From contig JAYWVB010000078.1 of NCBI GenBank assembly GCA_039881045.1, positions 1 to 64,000 on the forward strand: a stretch of DNA of 64,000 bases, written 5' to 3'. Made by a program: the position numbers and the translations under genes. This document shows positions 1-12,041 of this stretch, one piece after another; the stretch's first letter is position 1; each line of letters opens with the position of its first letter. The notes under the pieces were generated by a model. That model was not told the origin of the DNA and made no database searches. It saw only the letters and a list, made by a program, of their open reading frames with translations. This stretch comes from Chaetomium olivaceum. Taxonomy: Eukaryota > Ascomycota > Sordariomycetes > Sordariales > Chaetomiaceae.

Positions 1-1894
1 ATAGGGTTCACAGTGTTTCGATTCTCGAAAACAAGGGGATCAAAAAGTGGTCACGCAGAGAATATCCAACCCGAAGCCTGGGAGCGCACTTCCACTAACC
101 ATACGTGGCTTTCTTTGCTCGCGAGACATGCTCCACAGAGACATGAGAACTAACTAGCAGTCTCATCAGATGGCAAACCGCCAGAGATTGAGCCGACACT
201 GCCCGTCGCCACTTGATATTCTGTCAACCTTCAGTTTGACTATCGTCTGACGCCTCTAATTGAGAATATGCAGTTTTGTCGGGTGTCTCTCATGACTGTT
301 CCCCTGGGGAACATAGCTGGATTTTACACATATGCTTCCGAATACTTCGGGTACCGAGGGAGTGAGTGACGGGCCGACCCGCTTGCTCCCGGGTTTCCGG
401 GGCTTTGGCCAACAATGACGAGTTGTTGACTGAAGAAAGCGACCGAGAGACAACAGACCAGGCGTGACGACTGGGGAAAGTTTGGGGGACCAACCCTGAC
501 CCACGGCAATTGGAATCTCGTGTTGGTCATGTCGCTTCCAGCCCCCACTTCCCATCCCCTTGGTTTCCTTAGTTCTTACCCATAGGGCTGTTTCCCGCCG
601 CACTTTGTTGCGCTCACCTATCGTATTCCAGCTGCCCGGCTACCCTCAAAAGCATGCTCGGCCAAGTCTGAATTCACCACTCAGCCCATGGGTCTCCAAG
701 CACTTTGCTTAAACAAGAAGCGTTGCGGGCGTGTTGTTCTTGCGTAATCCATCTGGGAAGTGCGGGGGTAATCGGTGTGCGCAGACCGGGGAGGATGATG
801 AAGGCTAACCAACTCGGTGGTGACTGGCATAAAGGTGGCGTTGGTGCAACATCCACACAGCGGCATGGGTCGAGTTACACGGTAACGTTCGCGAACAAAC
901 GTCTGCCTGGATTTGTTGGCCCGGTGTGTACGAAGGATGTATGCTCGGCGGGTGAGAGCTACCACGTTGCTGTCGGGATTATGCAAGTGACTGCAACCCC
1001 GATTTCAACGTTCTTTGGACTCTCACAGCGTTGATCGTCAGGATGTCCCCGACAGAGGTAGGAAACCCACGTGCAACCCCGTGGTGGCCGGCAGGGGGCC
1101 TGGGGTGCCCCGCTAACGCCCGCCCAAACCGGCCCCACAGCGACCCCCGTGCCGTTCCATGCCAAGCAACTTCGGCGGCTTCTCATCTCGACTTGGCTCC
1201 ATCCCCGCACGCGCTATTGCAGACTTTTTCCTCAGCTGAACTCCCTCCCACGCGACTAGACGAGCACCATCACTGACCTGGGCTGAACTTCACTCGCTCA
1301 CTTGTCACGGTCGTTCGCTCCTGCCTCGGACTTTGAAGCCACACCAGGATTCTCATCCTCTCTCCCACTTCTAGGGACTCTTTCCCCGCGCGTCCTGCCT
1401 GATTCAAACGATTCAGCCCTTTAACTAAAACGCCACAATCACCACTCGCCGGTGAAGAACCCTGCCTTTTGCACTCAACACCTTGCAGATGTTCAGTTCG
1501 AGATCGGCGCCCATCACCGTTACCACTTCGTCGGCGCACGACTTGATGTGCCGAGTCCGACAGCAGTAGCTAATCGGCAAGCGACTTTTGAGTCTTTGCG
1601 CTTGCTCAGAGGGGACGTAAGAAAGACTTACAATACGGCATATCACACACATGTTTTTTGTGCTTCTGTGTAACACTATACACTTTACAACTTGCATACT
1701 GCAACCTGCAGGCGCCTGCAGCTTCATTGCATGTGATCGACACTACCTGACCCAACCTTGATGTTCGGTGAAACCGGACTTCTGCAAACCATCCACGCCG
1801 CGTCGCCTCGCGGCACTTAACCTCACTCCGCCAACCGCCGCCGCCACACAGGGTTATCAGTCCGTCGACTCCACACGACGACGACGACGACGAG
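1..1894. other. Intergenic; no gene supported
   Basis: Several short overlapping open frames occur on both strands, but none has recognisable family sequence, consistent codon use or paired splice signals. The last 30 bases before the transporter ATG hold a short ACG-repeat leader. The window edge may cut off a gene further left; nothing of it is visible. Confidence 0.5.
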
Positions 1895-3157
1895 ATGGCT
1901 GCCGAAACCCAACCCACGGCCAGCGAGACCGTCTTCACCAAGTCGGCCGTCGACGATGGCGCCAACTACGGCACCGCCGATGGCCGCGCCTCGTCGACCT
2001 CCACCGACGCCGAAGCCGCCGCGGTCGCCGGCCTCTCCCACCTCGAGTCGCGCGACACGCGCTGGTACTCGTACCTCCTGACCAAAGACTTCTGGCTCAT
2101 CATCGCCGTCGGCCAGATCCTCTCCCTCTGCATCACCGCCACCAACACCTTCACCAGCTTCCTCGCCAGCGTCAACACCAACATCCCGGCCTTCCAGACC
2201 CTCTTCAACTACGCCCTCCTGACCCTCATCTGGCTACCCATCACGCTGCACAAGCACGGCTGGCGCAAGCTGCTCTCCGTCCTCGTGCGCGACGGCTGGA
2301 AGTACTTCATCCTCTCCTTCCTCGACGTCGAGGGCAACTACTTCACCGTGCTGGCCTACGGCTACACCAACATCCTCTCAGCCCAGCTCATCAACTTCTG
2401 GTCCATCGTCTGCGTCGTCGTGCTCTCCTTCTTCATCCTCAAGGTGCGCTACCGCCTCGTCCAGGTCGCGGGGATCCTGCTCTGCTGCGGCGGCATGGGC
2501 CTGCTGCTCGCCAGCGACCACATCACGGGCAGCAACGGCGGGCCGGCAGGGACATGCTCAAGGGCGATTTGTTCGCCCTGCTGGGCGCGACGTTGTACGG
2601 TGTCAGCAATGTCTTTGAGGAGTGGTTTCGTCAGCAAGCGGCCCGTCTACGAGGTGCTGTCGTTTCTGGGGGTGTTTGGGGTGTGCATCAATGGTGTGCA
2701 GGCGGGTATTTTCGACCGCCATGCGTTTGAGGGCGCGACCTGGGACGGTCGGGTTGCGGGGTGGTTGGTGGGCTACACGCTGTGCTTGTGTCTGTTCTAC
2801 AGCATGGTGCCGCTCGTCCTGCGCATGGGCAGCGCCGCTGTTTTTGATGTCAACCTGCTGACGGCCAACTTCTGGGGCGTCATTATCGGCACCCGCGTGT
2901 TTGGGTATGTGGTGCACTGGATGTACCCGATCGCGTTTGTCCTGATCATTTGTGGGCTGGTCGTCTACTTCTTGGCCGGCAGCATCCTGGGCGACTCCAA
3001 GAAGCCGTGGCTGGGGGCTGACCAGAAGCACGGCATTGCGGGGCTGGGAACGGCCAAGTTGAAGGCGCTGAAGGAGGCGAGGAAGAAGGGGTTGGCTGGG
3101 ACGAGCACGGAGGGGGAGGCCGGACAGGTTGGAGGGGCCTCGGAAGTGCAAGCCTAG
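1895..3157 (+). CDS. SLC35F1/F2/F6-type solute transporter (DUF914), with two compensating frameshifts
   Basis: This intronless 420-codon frame encodes a polytopic membrane protein of the drug/metabolite transporter superfamily, SLC35F branch. About ten hydrophobic segments start after a 60-residue polar N-terminus (DFWLIIAVGQILSLC), and the polar C-terminus is Lys/Glu-rich. Family members move nucleotide sugars or other small solutes across endomembranes; the substrate cannot be read from sequence. Residues about 219-245 read as Cys/Arg-rich nonsense. In the next frame the same bases give a proper membrane helix (MLKGDLFALLGATLYGVSN). The frame leaves at a GGG near 2549-2551, where one G seems missing, and returns at TTT 2626-2628, where one T seems extra. 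The compensation keeps the frame open but would destroy one helix if real. Confidence 0.85.
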   Translation: MAAETQPTASETVFTKSAVDDGANYGTADGRASSTSTDAEAAAVAGLSHLESRDTRWYSYLLTKDFWLIIAVGQILSLCITATNTFTSFLASVNTNIPAFQTLFNYALLTLIWLPITLHKHGWRKLLSVLVRDGWKYFILSFLDVEGNYFTVLAYGYTNILSAQLINFWSIVCVVVLSFFILKVRYRLVQVAGILLCCGGMGLLLASDHITGSNGGPAGTCSRAICSPCWARRCTVSAMSLRSGFVSKRPVYEVLSFLGVFGVCINGVQAGIFDRHAFEGATWDGRVAGWLVGYTLCLCLFYSMVPLVLRMGSAAVFDVNLLTANFWGVIIGTRVFGYVVHWMYPIAFVLIICGLVVYFLAGSILGDSKKPWLGADQKHGIAGLGTAKLKALKEARKKGLAGTSTEGEAGQVGGASEVQA

Positions 3158-3632
3158 GGAGGTGGTGGAGGAGAGACCGGGGGGTTTATTGTAATGGGGA
3201 GGGATGCGTTGGAATAACCCGGCGCCATGCGGATAGCGGAAGCGTTGCATAATTTTGGATATCAATATCGTCGTCGCCCTTGAAGAGGGGATGACCGCAG
3301 GGTTAGGGTCATTGCCAACCTCCAGCTTACTGCCTTCCATTCCTCCCATCTCATTGTGTGCTGCCTGCCTGTGCCTGTGCTGTGCCTGTTTCACTCACCC
3401 TTTGACCCCGCTCACCAACTGACTTCAAACCCCAGGTGAGAAACAACCCGATCTCATAAAGAGACCCAAACAACCACCTGGAACTAAACTCAAAAATACA
3501 CTCAATTTTCAACCTCCATACATCTTTAATTAAACCCAACACTCAACCGACTCAACTCCCAACCATTCGACTCAAATAACACACCACAAGAAACCCAGAA
3601 CACGCCAAACGCATACCAAACCCACACTCACA
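3158..3632. other. Intergenic / 5' leader of the next gene
   Basis: There are 475 bases with no gene. The last 200 bases are A/C-rich, as in fungal 5' leaders, and run into the CACA-ATG context at 3633. Confidence 0.4.
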
Positions 3633-4522
3633 ATGGCCCCCCGAACCCGCTATTTCGCCTTCGGCAGCAATCTCTGGCAGCACCAAATGTCCCTCCGCTG
3701 CCCCAGCTCCCCCTTCATCGGCCTGGCCGCCTGCGCGGCTACAAATGGTTCATCAACGCTCGCGGCTACGCCAACATCGCCCCCATCACCCCAAACCACA
3801 AACAATCCCAACCCGAAGAAGACGACGACGACGACGACGACGCCTACGCCACCCAAGTCTGGGGCCTCGTCTACACCCTCTCCCCGCAAGACGAAGACCA
3901 GCTCGACTGCAACGAGGGCGTCCCCGAAGCGTACCAGAAGGAGTTCGTGCGCGGCATCGACTTCTGGCCTGCTGCCGCCGCCGACCACGGCACTCCTACT
4001 ACTACTACTACTACTACCCCCCTGGACGTGACTGCCGTAGCGCCCGAGCAGGGTGAGATGCTGGTGTACATCGACCAGTATCGCAACACGGGCGGGCATG
4101 CGCCGCGCGCGGAGTATGTGCATCGGATGAACATGGGGATTCGGGATGCGTTGCGGGAGGGGGTGCCGCGGGGGTATGTGGACAGGGTGTTGAGGGCGTA
4201 TATTCCGCGGGAGGAGCAGGTGCATGACCAGGTGGTGGATGAGGGGCTGAAGAGGTTGGCGTTGAGGCGGGCGGCGGGGTTGGAGAGGGATGAGACGGTG
4301 GATGGGAATACGGACGGTGAGCTGGAGGTTAAGACGGGGCTGGCTGCGGCGGCTGGACCGTCTGGTTCCGGGGTTGTGGCTACGGCGGAGGAGGAGGAGT
4401 TGCCGGAAAGGGCGAGCCAGGTTTGTTATTTGAAGGAGTATGGGTGTGTAGACTCTGGGAAGGAGATAAGCTGGTTTCGGTTAAGGACCCATGACATATC
4501 TAAGGAAGAGCAGGTGAGTTGA
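3633..4522 (+). CDS. Gamma-glutamylcyclotransferase-like protein, single-base frameshift
   Basis: The N-terminus carries the GGCT-fold signature YFAFGSNL (residues 7-14), the loop that binds the gamma-glutamyl moiety. Such enzymes release 5-oxoproline from gamma-glutamyl peptides in the cytosol. After the codons for FIGLA, near CC 3727-3728, the frame moves by one base. The new frame continues with RLRGYKWFINARGYANIAP, an Asp tract, QVWGLVYTLS and GMLVYIDQY-like strands typical of the fold. One lost C in a CCC run explains it; the repaired gene would be 296 codons. The tail (about 90 residues, rich in Glu and Ala) is not part of the fold, and a terminal intron at the last GTGAGT cannot be excluded. 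Confidence 0.75.
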
Positions 4523-5005
4523 TAGACTAGAGCGAAGCGAGGAGCGGCTCAACCACACATACATAATATGAACATTTCCCCTACTGGTTTCAAAACTATA
4601 CTGGCATACAACATTAGAGTTGACTCTTCGGAAGTCTGTTTGATTATGAACGGTTGAACTGTCCAAATGAAACCCCTCGTTGAATGTGTCGAAGCAGTTG
4701 GGCCACCTTTGAATCAAACGGCTCCTCTCACCTTTGAATCAAACGGCTCCTCTGACAGGCCTCAACGAGGGTAGATTTCAGAACCAAACACATCACAACA
4801 CAAAAACAGCAGAGATAATGGCAGCGTTTTGTTGAGATCATTCATTCATGTGTAAACACATAATCCATCAGGTATAATCCACATCGCTATCCTAGCTAAA
4901 CCCAGCGCGCCGACCATGCAGTCGCGATGAACCAAATAAAACAGTCCCATTGGCAACCACGAGTTTGGCCTTGTCTTTGGCCTCCCTACGCCGTGACACC
5001 TTGAT
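4523..5005. other. Intergenic between convergent genes
   Basis: This stretch of 483 bases lies between the cyclotransferase-like gene and the LPMO gene and presumably holds both 3' UTRs. The only structure seen is the tandem duplication annotated separately. Confidence 0.4.
4704..4753. repeat. 25-base perfect tandem duplication
   Basis: Two head-to-tail copies of a 25-base unit (begins CACCTTTGAATC, ends GGCTCCTCT) lie at 4704-4728 and 4729-4753, in noncoding sequence. Confidence 0.9.
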
Positions 5006-5780
5006 TTACTCGAAACCCTCCCAAACGTCACCGCCGGGGGGAGTGTAGCTGGTGAGGCCGCCCTGGTAGATGTCGACCTATTCATACCGTTAGCAAAGAC
5101 CTACACGCTACAGGACACCAAACAACAACTTACCATGATGCCGGGTCATCCTGAGGAGCGTAGGTGGGGATGCTGAAGAGCTTGTCGGACGGGGGCGCGG
5201 CGGTGCCGCTGCCGGAGACGACGAGCTGGGCGCACTCGGCGTAGAACTGCGGGGTGTTGGCCTGGTGCAGGGCCAGCAGCTCGTGGCGGATGAGGTAGTT
5301 GCCGGGGGCGAGGTTGGAGGGGATCTTGCTGCTCCACTCGAGGGTCTTGAGCACGATGCCCGTGCCCCAGTCCTCCGAGTTGGGGTCGCTGCCGAACAGG
5401 CCCATCTGGTCGATCTTGAACCAGCCCTGGCCCTCGCCCGTGCACGAGGCGCCGAAGTCGCCGTCGCACTTGTACAGCCAGACCATGACGGGGCCCTGCG
5501 CGTGCGTCCACTGCGACCAGACGGCCGTGACGTTCTGGCCGGCCTCGACGGGGGCGCTGAGGTCCGCGCTGGTGCCGCCGTTGCACCGCATCTTGGCGTC
5601 GCTCACCTCCATGGTCGGGTTGTAGTCGGGCCACTGGAACTGGATCGTCTCGGGGCTGGTGGCCGGCGCGAAGCCTTCGTAGCCGGGGTAGGTGGTGCCG
5701 CCGATGATGTAGCTGGTGACGGCGCCGTGGCCGGCAACGAGCGGCGCGAGCGCAACCGCAGCAAGGGCGTCGAACCTCAT
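5006..5780 (-). CDS. Secreted AA9 lytic polysaccharide monooxygenase (LPMO), frameshifted near the last splice site
   Basis: A copper enzyme that oxidatively cleaves cellulose or related glucans outside the cell. The chosen start (5780) gives a 17-residue signal peptide ending before His18, the N-terminal His of the copper brace. The second brace residue is His93 (WTHAQGPVMVW), and the axial site is PQFY (Tyr180 with Gln178), supported by His166. Exon 1 is 5134-5780, intron 5078-5133 (GTAAGT...GCTAAC...ATAG) and exon 2 5006-5077, encoding VDIYQGGLTSYTPP and a WEGFE end. One G appears lost next to 5141-5145, because DDPGIM-VDIY is expected while the given bases read DDPASW and stop. Repaired length is 239 residues, without a carbohydrate-binding module. 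A TATA element lies 145 bases upstream. Confidence 0.9.
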
Positions 5781-5924
5781 GTTGGATAGCGTTGATCCTC
5801 GGGGGAAGTTGCGGTGGGAAGATTCAAGTGACAACAAGAGCCCTTTGGCTAGAGAGGATGAGAATGAGGCTGAGTGACGATGAACAAGGACAAGACCAGT
5901 TCAGAGGAGCGGATCTACGATGGC

Positions 5925-5930
5925 TTTATA
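5925..5930 (-). promoter_or_regulatory. TATA box of the AA9 gene
   Basis: TATAAA on the minus strand, 145 bases upstream of the LPMO start codon, a spacing common for inducible fungal cellulase-type genes. Confidence 0.5.
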
Positions 5931-8314
5931 GTCGGCTGGCCCCTGGACGCTAACATCCCGCTCCCCCTGGAAAGGAAGGCGTTGGAAGAACTACTGGATA
6001 TCTCGGCATCTCCTTGCATCCCGCTCGGGAGTGGAGGGTATCTAGGGGTGTTGTGACGGGGTTCTTGCCGTGGGGGATAATCTATCGCATGGGCAAAAAA
6101 CCTGGTTTTCTTTATGACTAGGATGATGAACATCCTTTCTCACGGCTGGGATGCATTGTGGTGGGAGGTGTCGGCGGCTTGCGGACCGAAGGGGGCTTGT
6201 TACTCATACGAGGGCATGCGAGCAATACAGAGATGGGGAGCAGGGGAGGAGATGATCGACACTGTTCGGAGCATGAAGTTGTCCCCAAGTTCGTTCAGCA
6301 GGCGGAGCAACGAACGGAAGACAGGGCCAGGGCTCCGAGTAAGACCGATTCGGGCAAAGAGACAAATGCCTCCCCACATGATGGTGTTGATGCCGCTTGA
6401 GGCTCGCCAAGGCCAGATGAGGCAGCACAAGAGTGTGGGGTCTGGGGAAGAAACTGAGATGGATCGATTGGGTGACGAGGCGACGCGCGGGAGCCTGACA
6501 GGACGGCGTCTCACGTTAGAGTGAGGGCGACGGGGGCTGCAATCACGGGCGCCAATGGCATAGCGTTGGATATTTAGGATAAAGGGCAAATAAATTGTCG
6601 ACGGCCCAGGTCCACGGAATGGATGGCATGGGGCGGTCACATCTGCTGAGGAAGAACCGAAGGAGAACCGAAGTGTCGTCATCTGTCTTGGCTATCGTGA
6701 CGGTGTATTTTCCGTTTTGATCGTTTGAAGTCGAGGATAGAGCGGTGATATCTCTTGAGAATGGCTTGCATGAGATTTCGACTCCTCGCAGATGTTAAAA
6801 GTTGGGTATTTTCAGGTCGCTGTGTGGAGTGCCGCTTGGGCACCACCTCTGCACAGCATGGAGTGCTGGGCCGAAAGCCGGGGCCATTGCAAATCCCAAC
6901 GCAGATCCATGGCCGATCTGCACCCGTTTGAAGATGACCGCTTCGGCTTGGAATCGCACAACGGCACAGCGGCGACGGAAGGAGGTTGTTCGGGAGATGC
7001 TCAGTTAGGAACCTTGGCGGGGCCTCAGGTCGCGAGTTTGGGTGCCAGCCGTCTGCAGCTACTAAGCTTGGCAGGCAGCAGACAGGAGAGCGCAGTGGGG
7101 GTCTTTTCAAGGCTCTGTCGGCGCGTCGCGTCAGCTACTTTCGACAACGTCATGCCTTGAAATACCGAAGTTCCATTTGCTTGTAAGCCGCTCAGATGAG
7201 AATCATTTGATCTCGGGGCGGGCTTATTAGCTGGGCTTTTTTGTTCTGTTGGGGGAAATACGTCTCTCGACACAAACACCCTGCTTATACCGCGTGTTGC
7301 CGAGGAAATTGTGGTTGTGGTCTTGGTTGTGTTTGGAGACTCCGGCCGAGGATTTGGGATCCTCTTGCTATTGTGGTACGTGACAAGATGGCGGCCTCAG
7401 ATACGGTAGGTATCGCAGAAGAAGTGATGCGGTCGCTGTCGAGCAAACACGCCCCGGGGCTGCCGTGTCATGTAAAGACCTCAAGAGTAATGTGAATTTG
7501 GAATTCCAAGAGGAAAAGAGAATCGCAGCTTGACTCGCTCTGTGCTCGTGTCTCCGCCATCATTTGTTTGCATATTTGCAACCATTAGGGCGCACAGTTC
7601 CGTGGCTTTGAACACTGACTCGGCGTATCCGGCGGCGTGAATGTTGGCTCTTGTTCCATCGTCACAATTCTTGGTAGTGAGTGGTTGAGGAAGTTGCGAA
7701 TGTCAGTGTTACTTCCATCCAGTCTCGCAATTGTGTCACAGGTAAGACAATGCTCCCCGCCCTCAATGCTTCTGAAACGAAGAAACGAGAAAACTACTGG
7801 AATGTTGCCTCCTCATCGAGGGACTACCCAGTGCGCCAAAGGAATTGTCTCTCATGAGTGGAAAATGCTTGAGACTGGCGGTATTCATCCCACCTGCAAC
7901 TGCCCGTTGTCAACTTCTTGTCTGTGCATTGCTCGTGCACTCTGGAACACGGGTAGTTGCAAACGCTGCAAACCTTTCGGCTGGCTGCGTGACTGTAGAA
8001 TTATCGCGGGTTCCTTTTACGTGTCGACCTCGACAGCCAGGAACCGGCAAACCTGAATACCTTCCAAGTAGGTATTTCCCCTGTGTTGAATGGCATTCAT
8101 GTTGCTCGAACTCGACTGTTCTCGATACATACCGTTCTCAATACCGACCATTTGTTCGTACTAGAACAGTCACCAACTTGTGGCGTACTTCTTTTGGTCT
8201 AGGTGCTAACGGATTCATCAACCAAAAGCTGCTACGATACCCGCACAGCCGGGAATTCCATGAGTTCCGGTTGACACGAAACGACGATCTACTTCACTTA
8301 CCATAGATCTCAAC
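5931..8314. other. Long intergenic region; no gene supported
   Basis: About 2.4 kb. Open frames of up to 160 codons exist on both strands but overlap each other, lack domain-like sequence and have no splice partners. It probably contains the LPMO promoter and the upstream region and leader of the membrane protein at 8315. Confidence 0.45.
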
Positions 8315-9373
8315 ATGTCATCGTTGACCACCGACCCGAGAGGGCGACCGATGTCGGAAAACTCGGCCTCTTCGGCCTCCGGAGCGCCATTCAAAACCTT
8401 CGGTCAAGAGTATCAGTATGCCGAAACGCTACAGAATCCTTTCCCCGAGGTCATCTTCTCCGGGCCGGCAAACACAACCCACAGCGCAGCATCGACGTCG
8501 CCAGCCGCGGTCGGTGGCCTCGACGGTACCAGCGAAAGCCCAGCCGATCAAGACACTCGCTCTTCCCTCCGTTTGGGTACACCGGGTAGTAAGGAACCCG
8601 AAATGAGCGAAAATGTTTGGGTTGAGCCCGCGGAGGCGCCCTGGTACAAGACCATCTCAAAGGGGAGGTGGGCCGCCATTATTATCTGCACCGTCGGCAT
8701 CACCGGCGTCGTGCTGGCGATCCTGGGCGCTATGAACAAGCTCTCAGGAGAAAGGTCCGACTCCAGCGACCCTATCCCCAGCCAATTTGTCCACTGACCA
8801 AACCAGCTCCTCCAATACCCCGTCTCCCGCCGAGAGCACGTCGGCCACCCCGACTACATTCGTGACCTCAACCACCTCGGGCAACGCAAAACCAACAGTA
8901 AGCAGCCCCTTTCCAACCGTTCCCCCGATTCCTCAGCCCCCTTCCCTTCCCACCAAACACCCCTTAAACCTCACTAACACCCAACCCCCTTGACTCCAGA
9001 ACACCCCGACCACCAAAATCGACTGCTCCAACCCCTCCACCTTCCTCACCCGGTCTCCTGGATCGGCACGACGGTCGACGCCTACAAGACCGAGTTCGCG
9101 CCCATCGGGCACGGCCCCGCGTCCGCCTGCTGCCGCGCGTGCCTCGAGCGCGCCGACGGCGGCTGCGCGGGCTGGCTGCACAACGCCGGATCCGAGTTCA
9201 CCCCCTGCACGCTGGTAGTGATCGACAAGGACCAGGCCGACAGGGGCGGGGACCAGGAGACGTGCCCACAAGGCCGGGCGGCGACGACGTTTTTTAATGC
9301 GGGCGTCGCTGATGATGGCAGCAGCGGGACGGCGGGTATGGGGCCGTGCGCTTTGCAGGGCCATGTTAACTAG
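8315..9373 (+). CDS. Single-pass membrane protein with Ser/Thr-rich stalk and C-terminal Cys-rich domain, two frameshifts
   Basis: Residues 1-110 are polar and cytosolic-looking. One membrane segment (AAIIICTVGITGVVLAILGA) is followed by a Ser/Thr/Pro-rich stalk and a Cys-rich end (ASACCRACLERADGGCAGW, TPCTLVV, ETCPQGRA, GPCALQG) that resembles a PAN/apple-like extracellular module. The function is not known. Exon 1 is 8315-8897, the intron 8898-8999 (GTAAGC, CTAAC branch, CAG) and exon 2 9000-9373. One extra C near 8782-8783 and one lost G near 9052-9053 break the frame; with both corrected the sum is 318 codons plus stop. The 27-base gap around the first break is too short for an intron, which is why I call it an indel. 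Confidence 0.65.
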
Positions 9374-10033
9374 GTTAGGTTGGTTTGGGTTGGTTGGTTG
9401 ATGCTGGTCGGGCGGGATGGAAGGGGGGTGTTACTACCTATCTGCGCTGCCCATGTGGGAGGGGAGGATGTATCGTATTGTATGGGTCCATTTTTCTTTT
9501 GCTTCCTGGTATTACCAGGAGTGGTTTCTTCCGGCGCTGGTGATAGCATGACAGCGACAGGGAATCGCGGGACGGCGCTTGGTCTGGGCGGGATGACATA
9601 GCAAGAGATAGATACCACGGTGACGGATCGGGGCACAGAAATTGACATCTTCGGCATATATCATCACTTGATTCATCACGCTGCATTGGGGTCAGCCGCC
9701 GTCGTAACTGCGTAGTTCCGCTAATCTGGGAACAGGGACAAAGCAAAGCAAGGCAAGGCTGAAGACAGAAAACGTACAAGTACATGGAATTCCCAACCTG
9801 TCTATTCGACCATTACCAACCTGCTTCAGTTAAACCCGGCCCATGACGTCTGTTGCAGGCACAAAAGAGAAAAAATGCGGCAGGGCAGGGCTCAAGGATC
9901 CCCTTGTCACTTCAGCTTTTTTGTCTGTTCCATTTCCACCCTAGGCTGAAATAACTCCGGCTCCCCTACACACTCCCACGAAAACTACCACCCCTATCCC
10001 AATACACAAAAACTCATAAATACCCCCTCCCGT
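9374..10033. other. Intergenic between convergent genes
   Basis: The 660 bases contain the two 3' regions. No family-like open frame, RNA gene or repeat was seen. Confidence 0.4.
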
Positions 10034-11253
10034 TTAGAGACGGAGCATCTTGGCGGCGTACTGCTCGATGAGCGCCTCGGTGGGGAAGCTCATCTCCTCC
10101 AGCTTCTGGGCGTACGGGGTGGGGACGTCGGCACCAGTGACACGCTGAGCGGGGCCGTCAAGGTAGTCAAAAGCGTACTCCATGGTGAGGGCGAGAATCT
10201 CGGCACCGACGCCGAAGGCGGGGAAGCCGGACTCGACGGCCATGAGGCGGTGGGTCTTCTTGACCGACTTGACGATGGACTCGATGTCGAGCGGCTTGAT
10301 GCTGCGCAGGTTGATGACCTCGACCTCGACGCCGTACTTCTTCTTGAGGTTCTCGGCGGCGACCAGCGACTGGCCGACGCAGCGCGAGAGGGTGACCATG
10401 GTCAGGTCCTTGCCGGCGCGCTCAATCTTGGCCTTGCCGAAGGGCAGCACGAAGTCGTCTTTCTGCGCCGCCTCGGACATGGGGAACGACTGGCCGTACA
10501 GCAGCTCGTTCTCGAGAACCACCACCGGGTTGGGGTCGCGGATAGCGGCCTTGAGCAGACCCTTGGCGTCCTCGGCCGACCACGGAGAGACGACCTTGAG
10601 ACCGGGGATGCTGCCGTACCAGGCCGGCCGAGTAATCTTGCGAGTGCTGAGCAGCGACACCGGAGGCGAAGCCGTTGGGGCCACGGAAGGTGATGTTGCA
10701 GGGCTGGATACCGCCGGACATGTAGAGGGTCTTGGCGGCCGAGTTAACGACCTGGTCGATGGCCTGCATGGCGAAGTTGAAGGTCATGAATTCGCACTAA
10801 TGCGCGGCTGTGTCAGCGTCTTCGGTGTTTTGCGGCTGCATTTTCCGACTGGGGCGCTTGTCTCGCTGCACTTACCACAGGGTGCAGCCCGCTCAGCGCG
10901 GCGCCGACGGCCAGACCGGTAAAGCCACTCTCGGTGATGGGAGTGTCAATGATCCGCTTCTCGCCGAAACGGTCTAGTAGGCCCTTGGTGACTTTGTATG
11001 CACCGTTATACTGGGCAACCTCCTCGCCCATCACGAACACCTTCGGGTTGGACTCGAGCTCCTCCGCGAGTGCCTCGTTCAGGGCCTCACGGACTGTGTA
11101 CTCCTTCACACCGGAGGCATCGGCATATGTCCGTTTTTGTAAGCTGGGCACAGCGGCGGCTCTGGTGAAGAAGGGAGAAGTCGCGGTAGGGCGAATGGCG
11201 GAGGCGCGAGCCGTGGCAGCGAGCCTGGCCGCTGGCCGGAGGTAGCGCGACAT
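10034..11253 (-). CDS. PDB1: Pyruvate dehydrogenase E1 component subunit beta, mitochondrial (frame broken by a GGCC duplication)
   Basis: The beta chain of E1, which with the alpha chain and thiamine diphosphate decarboxylates pyruvate in the mitochondrial matrix. The Arg-rich presequence (MSRYLRPAARLAATARAS) is followed by the transketolase-like core (VREALNEALAEELESNPKVF, GEEVAQYNGAYKVTKGL, DTPITESGFTGLAVGAA) and the C-terminal domain (VEVEVINLRSIKPLD, AVESGFPAFGVGAEI). Exon 1 is 10876-11253, intron 10797-10875 and exon 2 10034-10796. The frame breaks inside AAQHSQDYSAWYG at GGCCGGCC (10622-10629): one GGCC too many makes the rest unreadable. Removing four bases gives 378 residues, the usual family length. 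Because this enzyme is expected to be essential in an aerobic fungus, a sequence error is likelier than a null gene. Confidence 0.93.
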
Positions 11254-12041
11254 GGTGGTCGAGGTTTTGTTGTTGGGGAGAGATAAGGAGGAAGGAAGGG
11301 CCGGAGTCTGGAACAGAAACCTCCTGGCGGTGTATTAAACTCAATTGCAATGCCCGCTCGCGGTACGGAACGAGTGCGATCAATGAGATCGGCAAGAATG
11401 GAAGAAGTGGTGATGTAGGATGTGGGAGGCGTGGGAGTTGCCCAGAGGGAATTTTTCTTGCATCGGGCAATTGAGAAGCTTGGGACCAGCATCCGGACTT
11501 TTGACGTTGAACCCCAACGGATCAAGCCGCGCTAGTGCAGGATTGGATTAGTGCGCTGGACCCCTGCCCGATTGTCCGCCAGCTTGGTCCGCCAAACTTC
11601 GAGTTTGACAGCTCGAGCACTCCACTGCGCCGATAACGGTGGAGATCTTAGCGCAGAAACAACAGACGATTAACAAAGCCCAGATGCTTGACAAGATGGC
11701 TCGATCAAGGATATTTACTTACCGTTATACACTGTGCAAAGGCAGGGCGGGCGTGGCGCGAGATTCCGTGTTGTTGCGGTTTGTGCGACACGAGTCGTCG
11801 CCTACAGTCACGCAGGAGCGGATTGAGTTGAGTTCGCCAAAAAAATCTATTACGGTGTATATACATGAAGGCGGTGGGCAGGGTGTCGCCAGATCCCGTT
11901 GACGATATTCCCGGTCCCGGGGTATTAGTACTGAGTATACCATTCCAAAACCATCCCGCTGCATCTACCCATCCACATTACAATGCAGTCCTTTAATCGT
12001 CCCATCGTAGCATATGCAGAGAGTCAACCCACAGGGGGCGT
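11254..12041. other. Intergenic
   Basis: Upstream region of the pyruvate dehydrogenase gene and 3' side of ERG6. No supported gene, RNA or repeat. Confidence 0.4.

Noticed and set aside
1768..2730. 320-codon frame overlapping the transporter
   Set aside because: Arg/Pro/His-rich shadow frame, except for the 27-residue segment that belongs to the transporter through the frameshift pair.
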